Shown: positions 16,401 through 23,929 of the stretch, in pieces
Position numbering within the stretch: the stretch's first letter is position 1
How the letters are laid out: every line of letters starts with the position of its first letter
Origin: Streptomyces griseorubiginosus
GTDB taxonomy: Bacteria; Actinomycetota; Actinomycetes; Streptomycetales; Streptomycetaceae
NCBI RefSeq assembly: GCF_017614965.1
Contig: NZ_WVUG01000035.1
Span: 1 to 45,107, forward strand
DNA length: 45,107 nucleotides
Direction of reading: 5' to 3'
The notes under the pieces: model-generated
The model's database searches: none
What the model was told of the DNA's origin: nothing
Seen by the model: only the letters and a program-made list of their open reading frames with translations
Program-made: the position numbers and the translations under genes

Positions 16401-17898
16401 CGAAGGTGAGCAGGGTGGTGCCGGGGGAGTCCGGGGCTTCGGGGTCGAGGAGGCGAAGGCCGGTGATGCGCGAGAGGACCGGGTGGCGGTCCAGAGCGAT
16501 GTGGTAGCCGCCCGAGTGGACCACGGCGGAGGGGATGTCGCCGTCGGCGTAGGTGACGGTGATGCGGTTGCCGTTGCCGTCCTGTATGTGTTGCAGGGGC
16601 AGGTCCACGGCAGTGTCATCGGCCGCTGGCACGGGGCTGTGGAAGACGTGGGCCAGGCCGGTGGCCGGATCTGTGATGCGGATTGCGCCGTCTGTCTCGT
16701 CGTCCCAGACCAGGGTGAGGCGGGAGCCGGGGGTTTCCGGACGGACAGGGGCGTTGGTCTCCGGGTCGGGGACGGGGAAACAGAGGCGAGCGCCGTCCGG
16801 GGTCGCGTAGACGAGGTACTCGCCGTCCGCTTGAACCCGCTGGTCGAGCGTGGAGGCCCAGGACGGGCCGAACCAGCCGCCGAAGCGGTACGAGGATATG
16901 TGGGTGCGGCTCAGTACCAGCGGAAGCACACCGCCGAGTTGGACATCCGTGCGGGAGAGGGCCATGTCGCCGGTGGCCACGTCGATGGGATCCCGGACGA
17001 ACGTCTTGACCATGTCCTGGATCGAGGCGGGCAGCTTGTTGAACCCTGGGTTCAACTTGAGCCGCTCGAAGGTGGCGCAGTTCAGCTTCAGGGCCTTGCT
17101 GAGTTCGGCCAGTTCGGCCGGCTTGAGGGCCTTGAGCCCCTTGCCGAGGGCCTTGCCGAGCACTCCGAAGCCGACGCCCATCAGGGCGCCTTCGGTGAGA
17201 AGCCCGGCCAGCTTCTCCGGGTTCTTGAAGGCACCCGGGTCCTCGAGCAGCGTCTGGAACGCGGTGAACTCCATGCCGCCCTTGGCCATCTTGGCCACCT
17301 CGGCGACGCCGCGGATCTCCTTGAGCGCCTTCAGCGCCCGCTCCACGCCCCGGATGACCTCCATGATCCCGCGGATCACGGAGCCCAGCGCGGTGCCCTC
17401 CTCCTCGATCCGTCCAATCAGGGCGACGACCTTGAGGGCGCGTTCGCCGGCCATGAGGGTGGAGGCCACCGATGACGCGCCGGCGGTGAGGACGTCCAGC
17501 GCCAGACCGGCGATCTCGAACTCGGCGATCTCCGCGAGCATCACGCCGATCTCGGAGAGGAGTTCGTGGGCCTTGTCCGCGAAGTCGTCCAGCGCCTTGG
17601 CGCCCTCGCGCAGGGAGTGGGCCATCTCGGTGGCCTGCTTACGGGCCGCCTTGGCCCGCTTGTTGTACGCCTTGGCGGCCTTGCCCTCCCACTCCACGTC
17701 CGCGAGCGCCTTGCGCGAAGCCTCCGCCGCGTCGTCCAGGCCATCGGCAAGGTGACGCCACTTCTTGGCGATCTCCCGCACGCCGTCCGGATTCACCGCC
17801 GGATCGCTGATGCCCAGGAACTCCAGACCACTGGCGACGCTGTCGCCGAACATGTGGTTGAACTTGTTGATGTAGTGAAACGGGTTGAGGTCGACCAT
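13462..17898 (-). CDS. Rhs polymorphic toxin with WXG-type N-terminus and HNH-like C-terminal nuclease
   Basis: Encodes 1478 residues. Residues 1-200 are long helices with a W70-E-G72 motif after KALADVE, resembling WXG100/LXG secretion domains of type VII substrates; there is no Sec signal. Around 300 the sequence DPIDVATGDMALSRTDVQL starts a DUF6531-like cap, followed by some thirty YD/Rhs repeats to about 1290 that form the toxin-enclosing shell. The core ends FPGQYHDAETGLNYNCQRYY and DPLGLEAGPDNYGYVPNPLA, then DPLGL marks the tip near 1336. The tip ends with NPDHVWELQLGGPDAATNLH and NQRIGNQIWQQIR, like HNH/endonuclease VII-type toxins. Thus it is probably a contact-dependent DNase exported by a type VII system. 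The first genomic partner is the ESX-like gene 12 nt upstream. Confidence 0.88.
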   Translation of the reverse strand: MVDLNPFHYINKFNHMFGDSVASGLEFLGISDPAVNPDGVREIAKKWRHLADGLDDAAEASRKALADVEWEGKAAKAYNKRAKAARKQATEMAHSLREGAKALDDFADKAHELLSEIGVMLAEIAEFEIAGLALDVLTAGASSVASTLMAGERALKVVALIGRIEEEGTALGSVIRGIMEVIRGVERALKALKEIRGVAEVAKMAKGGMEFTAFQTLLEDPGAFKNPEKLAGLLTEGALMGVGFGVLGKALGKGLKALKPAELAELSKALKLNCATFERLKLNPGFNKLPASIQDMVKTFVRDPIDVATGDMALSRTDVQLGGVLPLVLSRTHISSYRFGGWFGPSWASTLDQRVQADGEYLVYATPDGARLCFPVPDPETNAPVRPETPGSRLTLVWDDETDGAIRITDPATGLAHVFHSPVPAADDTAVDLPLQHIQDGNGNRITVTYADGDIPSAVVHSGGYHIALDRHPVLSRITGLRLLDPEAPDSPGTTLLTFGYDEAGRLTEETNSSGLPTRYTYDAEGRITSWTDRGGTTYWYAYDEQGRVTATGGTGDALASTLTYDDTTRTTRVTDSLGHTRVYEHNEALRLVRETDPLGNVTEYEWDAEHRLTASTNALGHTTSYFYDQSGNVTSTVLPDGSTGTAEYNDHHLPVRVTEPNGATWIHQYDAHGRPLMTRDPVGAETHYRYNKSGHLVEIVDATGNSRRITNDKAGLPLRVTDALGHTTRIVRDTFGRVVEAVDPLERSVHLAWTVEGLPSLRQLPDGTRETWSWDADGNLLSHTDVTGAATSYSRTHFGLAGTRTDPGGTTYTFGYDTELRLTEVTNPAGLTWRYEYDAAGRLVAETDFNGRSLTYDYDEAGQLVTRRNGLGESIHYTRDPRSRVTKQRSETDVTTFEYDASGHLLRTANADAEIVFGRDAMGRTLSEDVNGSVTRYSYDELGRCIRRTTPSGHTSTWSYNAQGLPTELVTDTGSLAFAYDAAGRETSRKLGETLTLTQSWDAADRMTAQSVTRLAADAEHVVHRRTYAYRPDGYVTEIDDLLSGTRHFELDTAGRVTSTRADNWRENYTYDSTGRLARAVLPDDPTPQQHEYSGNQLRTSGRTTFHYDAEGRVVRLSRRLLNGQRRIWTYEWSPENRLTRATGPGGQTWQYRYDPLGRRTAKQRLSEDGSVVEETRFGWDGSRVAEQIGSNGEVTTWDYAPDSHRPLAQTDRAAARDEPSAPDGSPRFHAVITDTVGTPTDLIGPDGSIAWTSRATLWGMSVVPSPAAPESVDCPLRFPGQYHDAETGLNYNCQRYYAPDAGRYISPDPLGLEAGPDNYGYVPNPLAFLDPLGLQCAEGGPVEITVQWLEGMPKQQFRMKADALLKLSDAGVLFKAPNPVARDSTITNNYKRDLIRRVYDQFGKTNREFADTLRSRILQRMNPDHVWELQLGGPDAATNLHILDAFTNQRIGNQIWQQIRNLPDHTPLKIRIEGPE

Positions 17899-17910
17899 CG
17901 CTGCGCCTGC

Positions 17911-18222
17911 TCAGCCCTTCTTGTTCTGGGCTGCGGCTGCGATCAGCACATCCAGCAGGTCGAAGGCGTCGGACACCTCGCCGATCAACTTGGCCTCCGC
18001 CTCCCACTCTTCCTCGAGCGCCTTGGTCAGCTTCACCAGGGTGGTCATGCCCTGCTCCACCTCGCTCTTCGCGCCGAGCAGGGAACCCAGCGCGCCGAGC
18101 GCGTCCAGGTCATGCGACTGCGCGTCGAACTGCTGCAACGGCTTCGCCGTGTGATGCCCCACCGTCCGCAGCCCCGACGCGGCCTTGTGCATGGACGTGG
18201 CCTGCTTCTTCAGGTCCGACAT
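17911..18222 (-). CDS. ESX-like helical partner of the Rhs toxin
   Basis: Encodes 103 residues from ATG 18220-18222, after a G-rich SD-like tract. It is an all-helical hydrophilic protein of about WXG100 size (SDLKKQATSMHKAASGLRTV, LTKALEEEWEAEAKLIGEV) with no signal peptide, no membrane helix and no strict W-x-G. In actinobacterial and firmicute type VII toxin operons such small helical proteins bind the toxin's N-terminal helices and help its targeting. It is first in the operon with the Rhs toxin and SUKH immunity gene. The partner role is inferred from size, fold pattern and position. Confidence 0.7.
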   Translation of the reverse strand: MSDLKKQATSMHKAASGLRTVGHHTAKPLQQFDAQSHDLDALGALGSLLGAKSEVEQGMTTLVKLTKALEEEWEAEAKLIGEVSDAFDLLDVLIAAAAQNKKG

Positions 18223-18384
18223 GCCACCCCACCCCCGTAGTTCACTCTGTGCACATGCCAACCCTCACGACACTAGGGAGGGCGGTTAAGTGCGAGGTAA
18301 CGCACCCGTCAAGCGCGAGCAAAGATGGCCGTCCCTTGGGCTGCGCCGTCCTTGAGGCGGAATCCCAACTGGAGTTGCCCCATG

Positions 18385-18700
18385 CGGCGTTGGCGGCAGC
18401 TCGTCATCGACACCTGGGGGCGCTCGCGTACAAGCCGGCGTTCCAGGCCGCAGCCGACCGGCGGCCGACGCGGCTGCCGGGCCACATGGCCGCAAAGTGG
18501 CTGCCGGACTCCAGCGCCGACGCGCCGTGGTGTTCACGGATGCCCCGCAGTCCCACCGCCTGGAGTACGGCGGCTTCCTCGGCGTCGACAGCCTCGGACG
18601 GCAGTACCGCCAGCCGCCGTACCCGCACATCGAGCCGGCCTTCCGGCAGACCGAACCCGCCTTCCTGCAGGCCCTGCAGAGGGAGGCGCTGCCCCGCTGA
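18385..18700 (+). pseudogene. Decayed phage tail-component-like gene (HK97 gp10-type)
   Basis: Protein-like text jumps across three frames: QLVIDTWGRS, then AYKPAFQAAADRRPTRLPGH, then VVFTDAPQSHRLEYGGFLG and SLGRQYRQPPYPHIEPAF to a stop at 18698-18700. The terminal pattern (an E-[FY]-G-G motif, then Q-P-P-[YF]-P-x-[IVM]-x-P-A-F) is typical of gp10-like head-tail or tail proteins. At least two frameshifts make it a pseudogene. It suggests an old prophage between the Rhs locus and the chimeric gene. The rest of 18262-18897 shows no gene. Confidence 0.5.
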
Positions 18701-18897
18701 GCCCACCTCGACTGCCGCTGACGCGGACCCTCGTCGCCGTGCTCGGGCGAGTGAGGGTTGGCGAGGACACTGGTGCAAAGAGCACCAGGGACCTCCCTCG
18801 CTCCGGTTACCCGAATTCGGCCAGAGTAGAAGGCACGCCGAGCCCGCGCCGTGGAGGGCGCAAGACCGTTGTGGCGGCGTCTGCGGAGGTGGTATGG

Positions 18898-19533
18898 ATG
18901 GCTGGAAACAAGAGGGTCGCCCTGGTGACCGGTACGACATCCGGACTGGGACGGGAGGTGGCCCTGGCCCTGGCCGCACAAGGGGTCCACGTGCTGGCGC
19001 ACGGTCGTGACGCGACGCGTCTGGAAGCGGTCGGCGCCGAAGTGCGGGCCGCGGGTGGGCAGGTGGACACGTATCTGGCCGATCTGGCCGATCTGTCGCA
19101 GGTGCGCGCTCTCGCCGAACGGGTCGGAGCGGACCATCCCGAGCTGGCGATCCTCGTCAACAACGCCGGGGTGGGGGGTGGCCCGCCGCCCCACACGAAG
19201 CGGGAAGTGAGCGCCGACGGCTACGAGTTGCGGTTCGCCACCGAGCTGACCGCCTACCGCATCGTCCAGGAAGCCCTCACCAACACCCGCAAACACGCGT
19301 CCGCGACCCGGGCCGACGTCATCCTGGACCATGGTCCCCGCTCGCTGCGGATCACCGTGACGGACGACGGGCGTCCCGGCGCGGCCCAGGGGGGTGGGAC
19401 CGGGCACGGACTGATCGGTATGCGGGAACGGGCCGCCGCCGTCGGCGGGACCGTCACCGCCGGCCCGCGTCCCGAGGGCGGCTTCCAGGTCGTCGCCGAC
19501 CTGCCGCTCTCACTCACCCCCACCACCGTCTGA
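18898..19533 (+). CDS. Chimeric ORF: SDR N-terminus fused in frame to a histidine kinase ATPase domain
   Basis: Encodes 211 residues from ATG 18898 with GGAGG upstream. Residues 1-114 are the NAD(P)-binding half of a short-chain dehydrogenase (TGTTSGLG at 11-18, LVNNAG at 86-91) but stop at GYELRFA, before the YxxxK active site. From residue 115 the text switches to a NarL-type sensor kinase ATPase domain (TELTAYRIVQEALTNTRKHA, an N box, then VTDDGRP and GHGLIGMRERAAAVGG). The kinase lacks its sensor and phosphoacceptor domains. This looks like a deletion junction near 19240 that joined two genes in frame. The response regulator follows 23 nt downstream. Neither original activity is likely. 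Confidence 0.8.
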   Translation: MAGNKRVALVTGTTSGLGREVALALAAQGVHVLAHGRDATRLEAVGAEVRAAGGQVDTYLADLADLSQVRALAERVGADHPELAILVNNAGVGGGPPPHTKREVSADGYELRFATELTAYRIVQEALTNTRKHASATRADVILDHGPRSLRITVTDDGRPGAAQGGGTGHGLIGMRERAAAVGGTVTAGPRPEGGFQVVADLPLSLTPTTV

Positions 19534-19556
19534 CATACCGTGAGGAAAGTCCGCCC

Positions 19557-20267
19557 ATGACGATCCGCGTCCTGCTCGCCGATGACCAGGCTCTGCTCCG
19601 CGGCACCTTCCGGCTGCTCATCGACGCGCAGCCGGACATGGAGGTCGTCGGGGAGGCATCCAACGGTCGCGAGGCCGCTGCACTGGTCCGGTCCGAGCGC
19701 GCGGACGTCGTGGTCATGGACATCCGGATGCCCGAGGTCGACGGCATCGAGGCCACCCGGCTCATCGGCCGGGACGAGGACCTGGCCGGAGTCAGGATCC
19801 TGGTCCTGACCACCTTCGAGGAGGACGAACTCGTCATCGAGGCACTTCGGGCCGGCGCGAGCGGCTTCCTGGGCAAGGGCGTCGAACCGGCCGAGCTCCT
19901 CGACGCCATCCGTCTCGTCGCCGACGGTGAGGCGCTGCTCTCACCCGCGGCGACGAAGGGCCTCATCGCCCGCCTCCTCGCCCAGCCCGCCCCTCACGAC
20001 CTCGTCGACACGCGCCGACTGGCCTCACTGACTCCCCGGGAACGCGAGGTGCTGACCCTGGTGGGCACCGGCCTGGCCAACGACGAGATCGCCGAACGCC
20101 TCTTCGTCACCCCGGTCACCGTCAAGACCCACGCCAACCGCGCCATGGCCAAACTCGGCGCCCGCGACCGCGCCCAACTCGTCGTCATCGCCTACGAGAC
20201 CGGCCTGGTCCGCGCGGGAGAACGACAGGAGAACGACAGGTCTGAGGCACCGGCCGTTGGCCGTTGA
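19557..20267 (+). CDS. NarL/FixJ-family response regulator
   Basis: Encodes 236 residues. The receiver domain (1-120) has the acidic pair DD9-10, phosphoacceptor D55 (VVVMDIRMP), conserved Thr/Ser in LVLTTFEED and Lys in FLGKGVEP. The LuxR-type helix-turn-helix (165-225) shows LTPREREVLTLVGTGLANDE and VTVKTHANRAMAKLGARDRA. It would bind DNA as a phosphorylation-dependent dimer. Its cognate kinase appears to be the gene just upstream, which now retains only the ATPase domain, so the regulator is probably orphaned or served by another kinase. The extended C-terminal tail after residue 218 is unusual but short. Confidence 0.92.
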   Translation: MTIRVLLADDQALLRGTFRLLIDAQPDMEVVGEASNGREAAALVRSERADVVVMDIRMPEVDGIEATRLIGRDEDLAGVRILVLTTFEEDELVIEALRAGASGFLGKGVEPAELLDAIRLVADGEALLSPAATKGLIARLLAQPAPHDLVDTRRLASLTPREREVLTLVGTGLANDEIAERLFVTPVTVKTHANRAMAKLGARDRAQLVVIAYETGLVRAGERQENDRSEAPAVGR

Positions 20268-20365
20268 CCGGCGCCCTGCCCTCCCGGGGCACGCGCGCGA
20301 CCCGAGCGGTACGGCATGGACCACCGCTCACGCCAAGACGACCCGCAACGGCGGTCTGCTCACGG

Positions 20366-22333
20366 TCACCGGTTCCGGCGTTCCGCGCCCAGCCGGGCGA
20401 AGCAGTCGATGAGGTCGGGGGCGTCCACCGCTGCCGGGTTGACGACCTGTTCGACGGGGGCGCCCTGGAGCAGGCGTTTGATCGGGACCTCGACCTTCTT
20501 GCCGGTGCGGGTGTGCGGGATGCCCGGCACCTCGATGATCTCGTCGGGTACGTGGCGAGGGGAGGCGCCGGTGCGGATGGCCTCGCGGATGCGGTCGCGC
20601 AGGGCGTCGTCCAGTGTCGTACCGGCGGCAGGGACCACGAACAGCGGCATCCAGTAGCCTCCGTCCGGTTCCTCCGCGCCGATGACCAGCGCCTCGGCGA
20701 TCTCCGGGAGGCGCTCGACGACGTCGTGGATGTCGGCGCTGCCCAGCCGTACGCCGTTGCGGTTCAGGGTGGAGTCGGAGCGGCCGTGCACGATCACCGA
20801 GCCGTGGCCCGTGAGGGTGATCCAGTCGCCGTGGCGCCACACGCCCGGATAGGAGGCGAAGTAGGCGTCGTGGTAGCGGCTGCCGTCGGGGTCGTTCCAG
20901 AAGTACAGCGGCATGGACGGCATGGGGCGGGTGACGACCAGCTCCCCGACCTGGTCCACCACCGGCATGCCCTCGGCGTCGTACGCCGCCAGTGCCACGC
21001 CCAGGTGCGGGGCCGACAACTCACCGGCCCAGACAGGGGTGTTGGGAGCGCTGCCCGCGAAGCCGGAGACGACGTCCGTGCCGCCGCTGATGGAGGCCAG
21101 CAGCACGCGGTCGCCGACGTGGTCGCGAACCCAGGGGTACGCGGAGGCCGGGAGGGCGGAGCCGGTACAGCCGACCACGCGGATCGACGACAGGTCGTGC
21201 GCGGAGGGGTCGATGCCGAACTTGGCCATGCCCAGCAGGAACTGGGGGCTGGTGCCGAAGACCGTCACCCGGTGGCGGGCGGCCAGCTCCCACAGCACGT
21301 CGGGCTTGGCGTGGGGGGCCGGGCTGCCGTCGTACGTGCAGGTCGTGGCACCCGTCAGCAGGGTGGAGACGACAAGGTTCCACATCATCCAGTGGGTGGT
21401 GGTGTACCACAGCAGACGGTCGCCGGGGCCGAGGTCGGAGTGCAGGGCGAGGGTCTTGAGGTGTTCGAGGAGGACCCCGCCGTGGCCGTGCACGATGCCC
21501 TTGGGCAGACCGGTGGTGCCGGAGGAGAAGACGACCCACAGGGGGTGGTCGAACGGCACGGCGGTGAAGGCGAGTTCCTCGGTGCGGGTGGACGCGTCCT
21601 CCCACGGGATCGCCAGGGAGGGGCGGTTGCCCTCCGGCCAGGGCAGGCCGACATGGTCGACCAGGAGGGTCGCCTTCAAGGTCGGGAGGGACCCGGCGAG
21701 TTCGAGGACGGCGTCGCGGCGGTCATGGGTGACGCCGTTGAAGAGGTAACCGTCGGCGGCGATCAGCACGGTGGGTTCGAGCTGGGCGAACCGGTCGGCG
21801 GCGGCCCTGGGCGCGTAGTCCTGGCCGCACACCGACCACACCGCGCCCAGGCTCGCCGCGGCGAGGAACGCGACGATGGCGTGCGGGGTGTTGGGGAGGT
21901 AGCCGACGACCCGGTCGCCCTGGCCGACGCCCAGGTCGCGCAAGGTCGCGGCGACGGACGCGACCAGGAGGCGCAGCCGCTCGCCCGTGAGCTGGTGGCC
22001 GGAGCCGTTCTCGTCGAGTGCGATGATCGCGGGCCGGTCGGTGCCGAGGTTGCGCAGCGCGTGGTGGGCGTAGTTGAGGGTGGCACCGGTGAACCAGCGG
22101 GCGCCGGGCATCCGTTCCTCGGCCAGCACGTGCTCGTACGGGGTGTCCGCGTCGATGTCGAAGTACTCCCACACCGCGGCCCAGAAGCCCTCCAGGTCGG
22201 TGACCGACCACCGGTGCAGGGCGGCGTAGTCGGCGCCGTCCCTCCCGACGTGACGGGCGAAGTCCATGATGCGGCTGTGCGCGAGGGTCTGCGGATCGGG
22301 CGTCGTGAAGGGGGCCGGGTACGGACGGGTCAT
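20366..22333 (-). CDS. Acetoacetyl-CoA synthetase
   Basis: Encodes 655 residues from ATG 22331-22333, overlapping the hydroxylase stop by ATGA. It has the ACAS-type N-terminal segment (DLEGFWAAVWEYFDIDADTP) and AMP-binding motif VVFSSGTTGLPKGIVHGHGG. WYTTTHWMMWNLVVSTLLTG, typical of acetoacetyl- rather than acetyl-CoA synthetases, follows, with the C-terminal LNRNGVRLGSADI and HTRTGKKVEVPIKRLLQG containing the catalytic Lys region. The enzyme makes acetoacetyl-CoA from acetoacetate, ATP and CoA. As the last gene of the ring-cleavage operon, it would salvage acetoacetate released by the FAH-family enzyme into central metabolism. Confidence 0.92.
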   Translation of the reverse strand: MTRPYPAPFTTPDPQTLAHSRIMDFARHVGRDGADYAALHRWSVTDLEGFWAAVWEYFDIDADTPYEHVLAEERMPGARWFTGATLNYAHHALRNLGTDRPAIIALDENGSGHQLTGERLRLLVASVAATLRDLGVGQGDRVVGYLPNTPHAIVAFLAAASLGAVWSVCGQDYAPRAAADRFAQLEPTVLIAADGYLFNGVTHDRRDAVLELAGSLPTLKATLLVDHVGLPWPEGNRPSLAIPWEDASTRTEELAFTAVPFDHPLWVVFSSGTTGLPKGIVHGHGGVLLEHLKTLALHSDLGPGDRLLWYTTTHWMMWNLVVSTLLTGATTCTYDGSPAPHAKPDVLWELAARHRVTVFGTSPQFLLGMAKFGIDPSAHDLSSIRVVGCTGSALPASAYPWVRDHVGDRVLLASISGGTDVVSGFAGSAPNTPVWAGELSAPHLGVALAAYDAEGMPVVDQVGELVVTRPMPSMPLYFWNDPDGSRYHDAYFASYPGVWRHGDWITLTGHGSVIVHGRSDSTLNRNGVRLGSADIHDVVERLPEIAEALVIGAEEPDGGYWMPLFVVPAAGTTLDDALRDRIREAIRTGASPRHVPDEIIEVPGIPHTRTGKKVEVPIKRLLQGAPVEQVVNPAAVDAPDLIDCFARLGAERRNR

Positions 22334-23910
22334 GGTGTGGCGCTCCTCAGCAGGCTCTGCTCGGCGGTCCGTGGGGAAGGGTGGGGGCTGCGGGTGGTGT
22401 GCAGGAGGGGCGCCCAGGCCGCTGTGTCCGTGAAGTCCCGGGTACCGGCCGGGACGACGTCCAGGACCACCCGGTCGGGGCGCAGCAGAACGGCGTCCGC
22501 CCGGCCGGCGCGCAGCCAGGCGGCCGGCGTGCCGTCGTCGCCGAGGTCGGCCACGGAGACCGCCCTGATGCCGAGGGCTTGGGCGAGCGCGGTCAGCGAA
22601 GGCGAGGGGGCGGCCGAGGTGAGGATCGTGAAGGAGTCGCCGAGCAGTTCGTCGAGACGGGTGGGCCGTCCGTCGACGTTCACCCAGGGCTGCGGACACA
22701 TCGTGCCGGCCAGGCTCCGGCGGATGCCGCGCCGCACCAGCGGTCCCGCGGTGAGGGGCGGGCTGAGGTCGCGGCCGGCCCGCTCGGTCAGGCCGGGTAT
22801 GCGGCATGCCGCGGACAGCAGCCTGCGGCGGAGCGCGGCGGCGCCGTCCTGGCCGCCGGTCATGGCCCAGCCCATGACGACCGCGAGCCGGACCACATGC
22901 CGGGCGTGCGGTCTGCGTTCACTCTCGTAGGTCGCCAACAGCCGTTCGTCCGCGCCGTGTCGGAGGACGCGGGCGAGTTTCCAGGTGAGGTTGTGGGCGT
23001 CCCGCAGCCCCGAGCACAGGCCCTGTCCGACGAACGGCGGGGTGAGGTGCGCGGCGTCCCCGAGCAGGAAGACCCGTCCGCTGCGCCAGCGGTCGGCGAC
23101 GCGTGCCCGGAAGGTGTACTGCGTCTCGCGGACGATCTCGAAGTCCCCGTCGTACGAGGGCGGCAGCCACGGGGCGACCAGCTCGCGGACCGTCTCCTGC
23201 CCTTCCTGGATCCTGAACTCCCAGCGGTAGCGGGTGTCGTTCACCCGCATGAAGGTCCCCGGTCGCTTCGGGTCGCAGACCTGGTCGACGCCCTCCCAGC
23301 AACGGACGGGACCTGTCGTCTCGGCGTCGATGACCGTCCAGCGCTCCTCGAAGCGCAGGTCCTCCCAGGTGCCGCCGATCGCCTCGCGGGTGAGGCTGTT
23401 GGCGCCGTCGCAGCCGAGGACCGCCTCGGCCCACAGCTCGTGGTCGCCGGTGTCGTCGCGATAGGTGACGCGTACGGGGCCGGTGGTGTCGGGGCCGACG
23501 CCGGTGACCTCCACGCCACCGCGCAGTTCGCATTCCGGGCGCGTGGCCAGGGCGTCGCGCAGTACGCGTTCCAGCTCGGGCTGGTCGAACATGCTGGACT
23601 GCGGGTAGCCGTGGTGGCCGTTCCGGGAGCGCCGGAACTCGGCCATCACCCGGTGCCGGGCGTCCAGCAGCCGCAGCCCGCCCGCCGGGCGTGAGATCGC
23701 GGTGAACTCCTCGCCGACACCCGCGGCCTGAAGGATCCGGTGGATCTCGTCGTCGGCTGCGACGGCGCGCGGGAGCGGATAGATGTCCCGGTGGCGTTCG
23801 AGGACGACACTGCGGACGCCGTGCCGGGCCAGGAGGAGGGCGGCGGTCACGCCCACCGGCCCGGCCCCGACGATCACGACGGGCACACGGGCGGCTTCGT
23901 CGACGGTCAT
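22330..23910 (-). CDS. FAD-dependent aromatic hydroxylase, MhpA-like
   Basis: Encodes 526 residues. The FAD-binding Rossmann motif VVIVGAGPVGVTAALLLARHG is at the N-terminus, the DG-motif region is VLGCDGANSLTREAIG, and the GD motif is FLLGDAAHLTPPFVGQGL near 290. The length and the thioredoxin-like C-terminal segment match class A phenol hydroxylases such as 3-(3-hydroxyphenyl)propionate hydroxylase. It would ortho-hydroxylate a phenolic acid using NAD(P)H and O2. In the operon it should provide the diol for the extradiol dioxygenase. The exact substrate is not readable from the sequence. Confidence 0.88.
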   Translation of the reverse strand: MTVDEAARVPVVIVGAGPVGVTAALLLARHGVRSVVLERHRDIYPLPRAVAADDEIHRILQAAGVGEEFTAISRPAGGLRLLDARHRVMAEFRRSRNGHHGYPQSSMFDQPELERVLRDALATRPECELRGGVEVTGVGPDTTGPVRVTYRDDTGDHELWAEAVLGCDGANSLTREAIGGTWEDLRFEERWTVIDAETTGPVRCWEGVDQVCDPKRPGTFMRVNDTRYRWEFRIQEGQETVRELVAPWLPPSYDGDFEIVRETQYTFRARVADRWRSGRVFLLGDAAHLTPPFVGQGLCSGLRDAHNLTWKLARVLRHGADERLLATYESERRPHARHVVRLAVVMGWAMTGGQDGAAALRRRLLSAACRIPGLTERAGRDLSPPLTAGPLVRRGIRRSLAGTMCPQPWVNVDGRPTRLDELLGDSFTILTSAAPSPSLTALAQALGIRAVSVADLGDDGTPAAWLRAGRADAVLLRPDRVVLDVVPAGTRDFTDTAAWAPLLHTTRSPHPSPRTAEQSLLRSATP

Positions 23911-23929
23911 GTGCGGCTCACCTCGGGTG

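Noticed and set aside
18249..19010. A 253-residue plus-strand protein
   Set aside because: The frame is patchy: protein-like only over short stretches that belong to the frameshifted phage-like remnant, then out of frame with the SDR gene.
8134..19540. Integrative element with tRNA att site and flanking target copy
   Set aside because: I found no second copy of the tRNA 3' end at the island's right side and no integrase gene; only decayed remnants.
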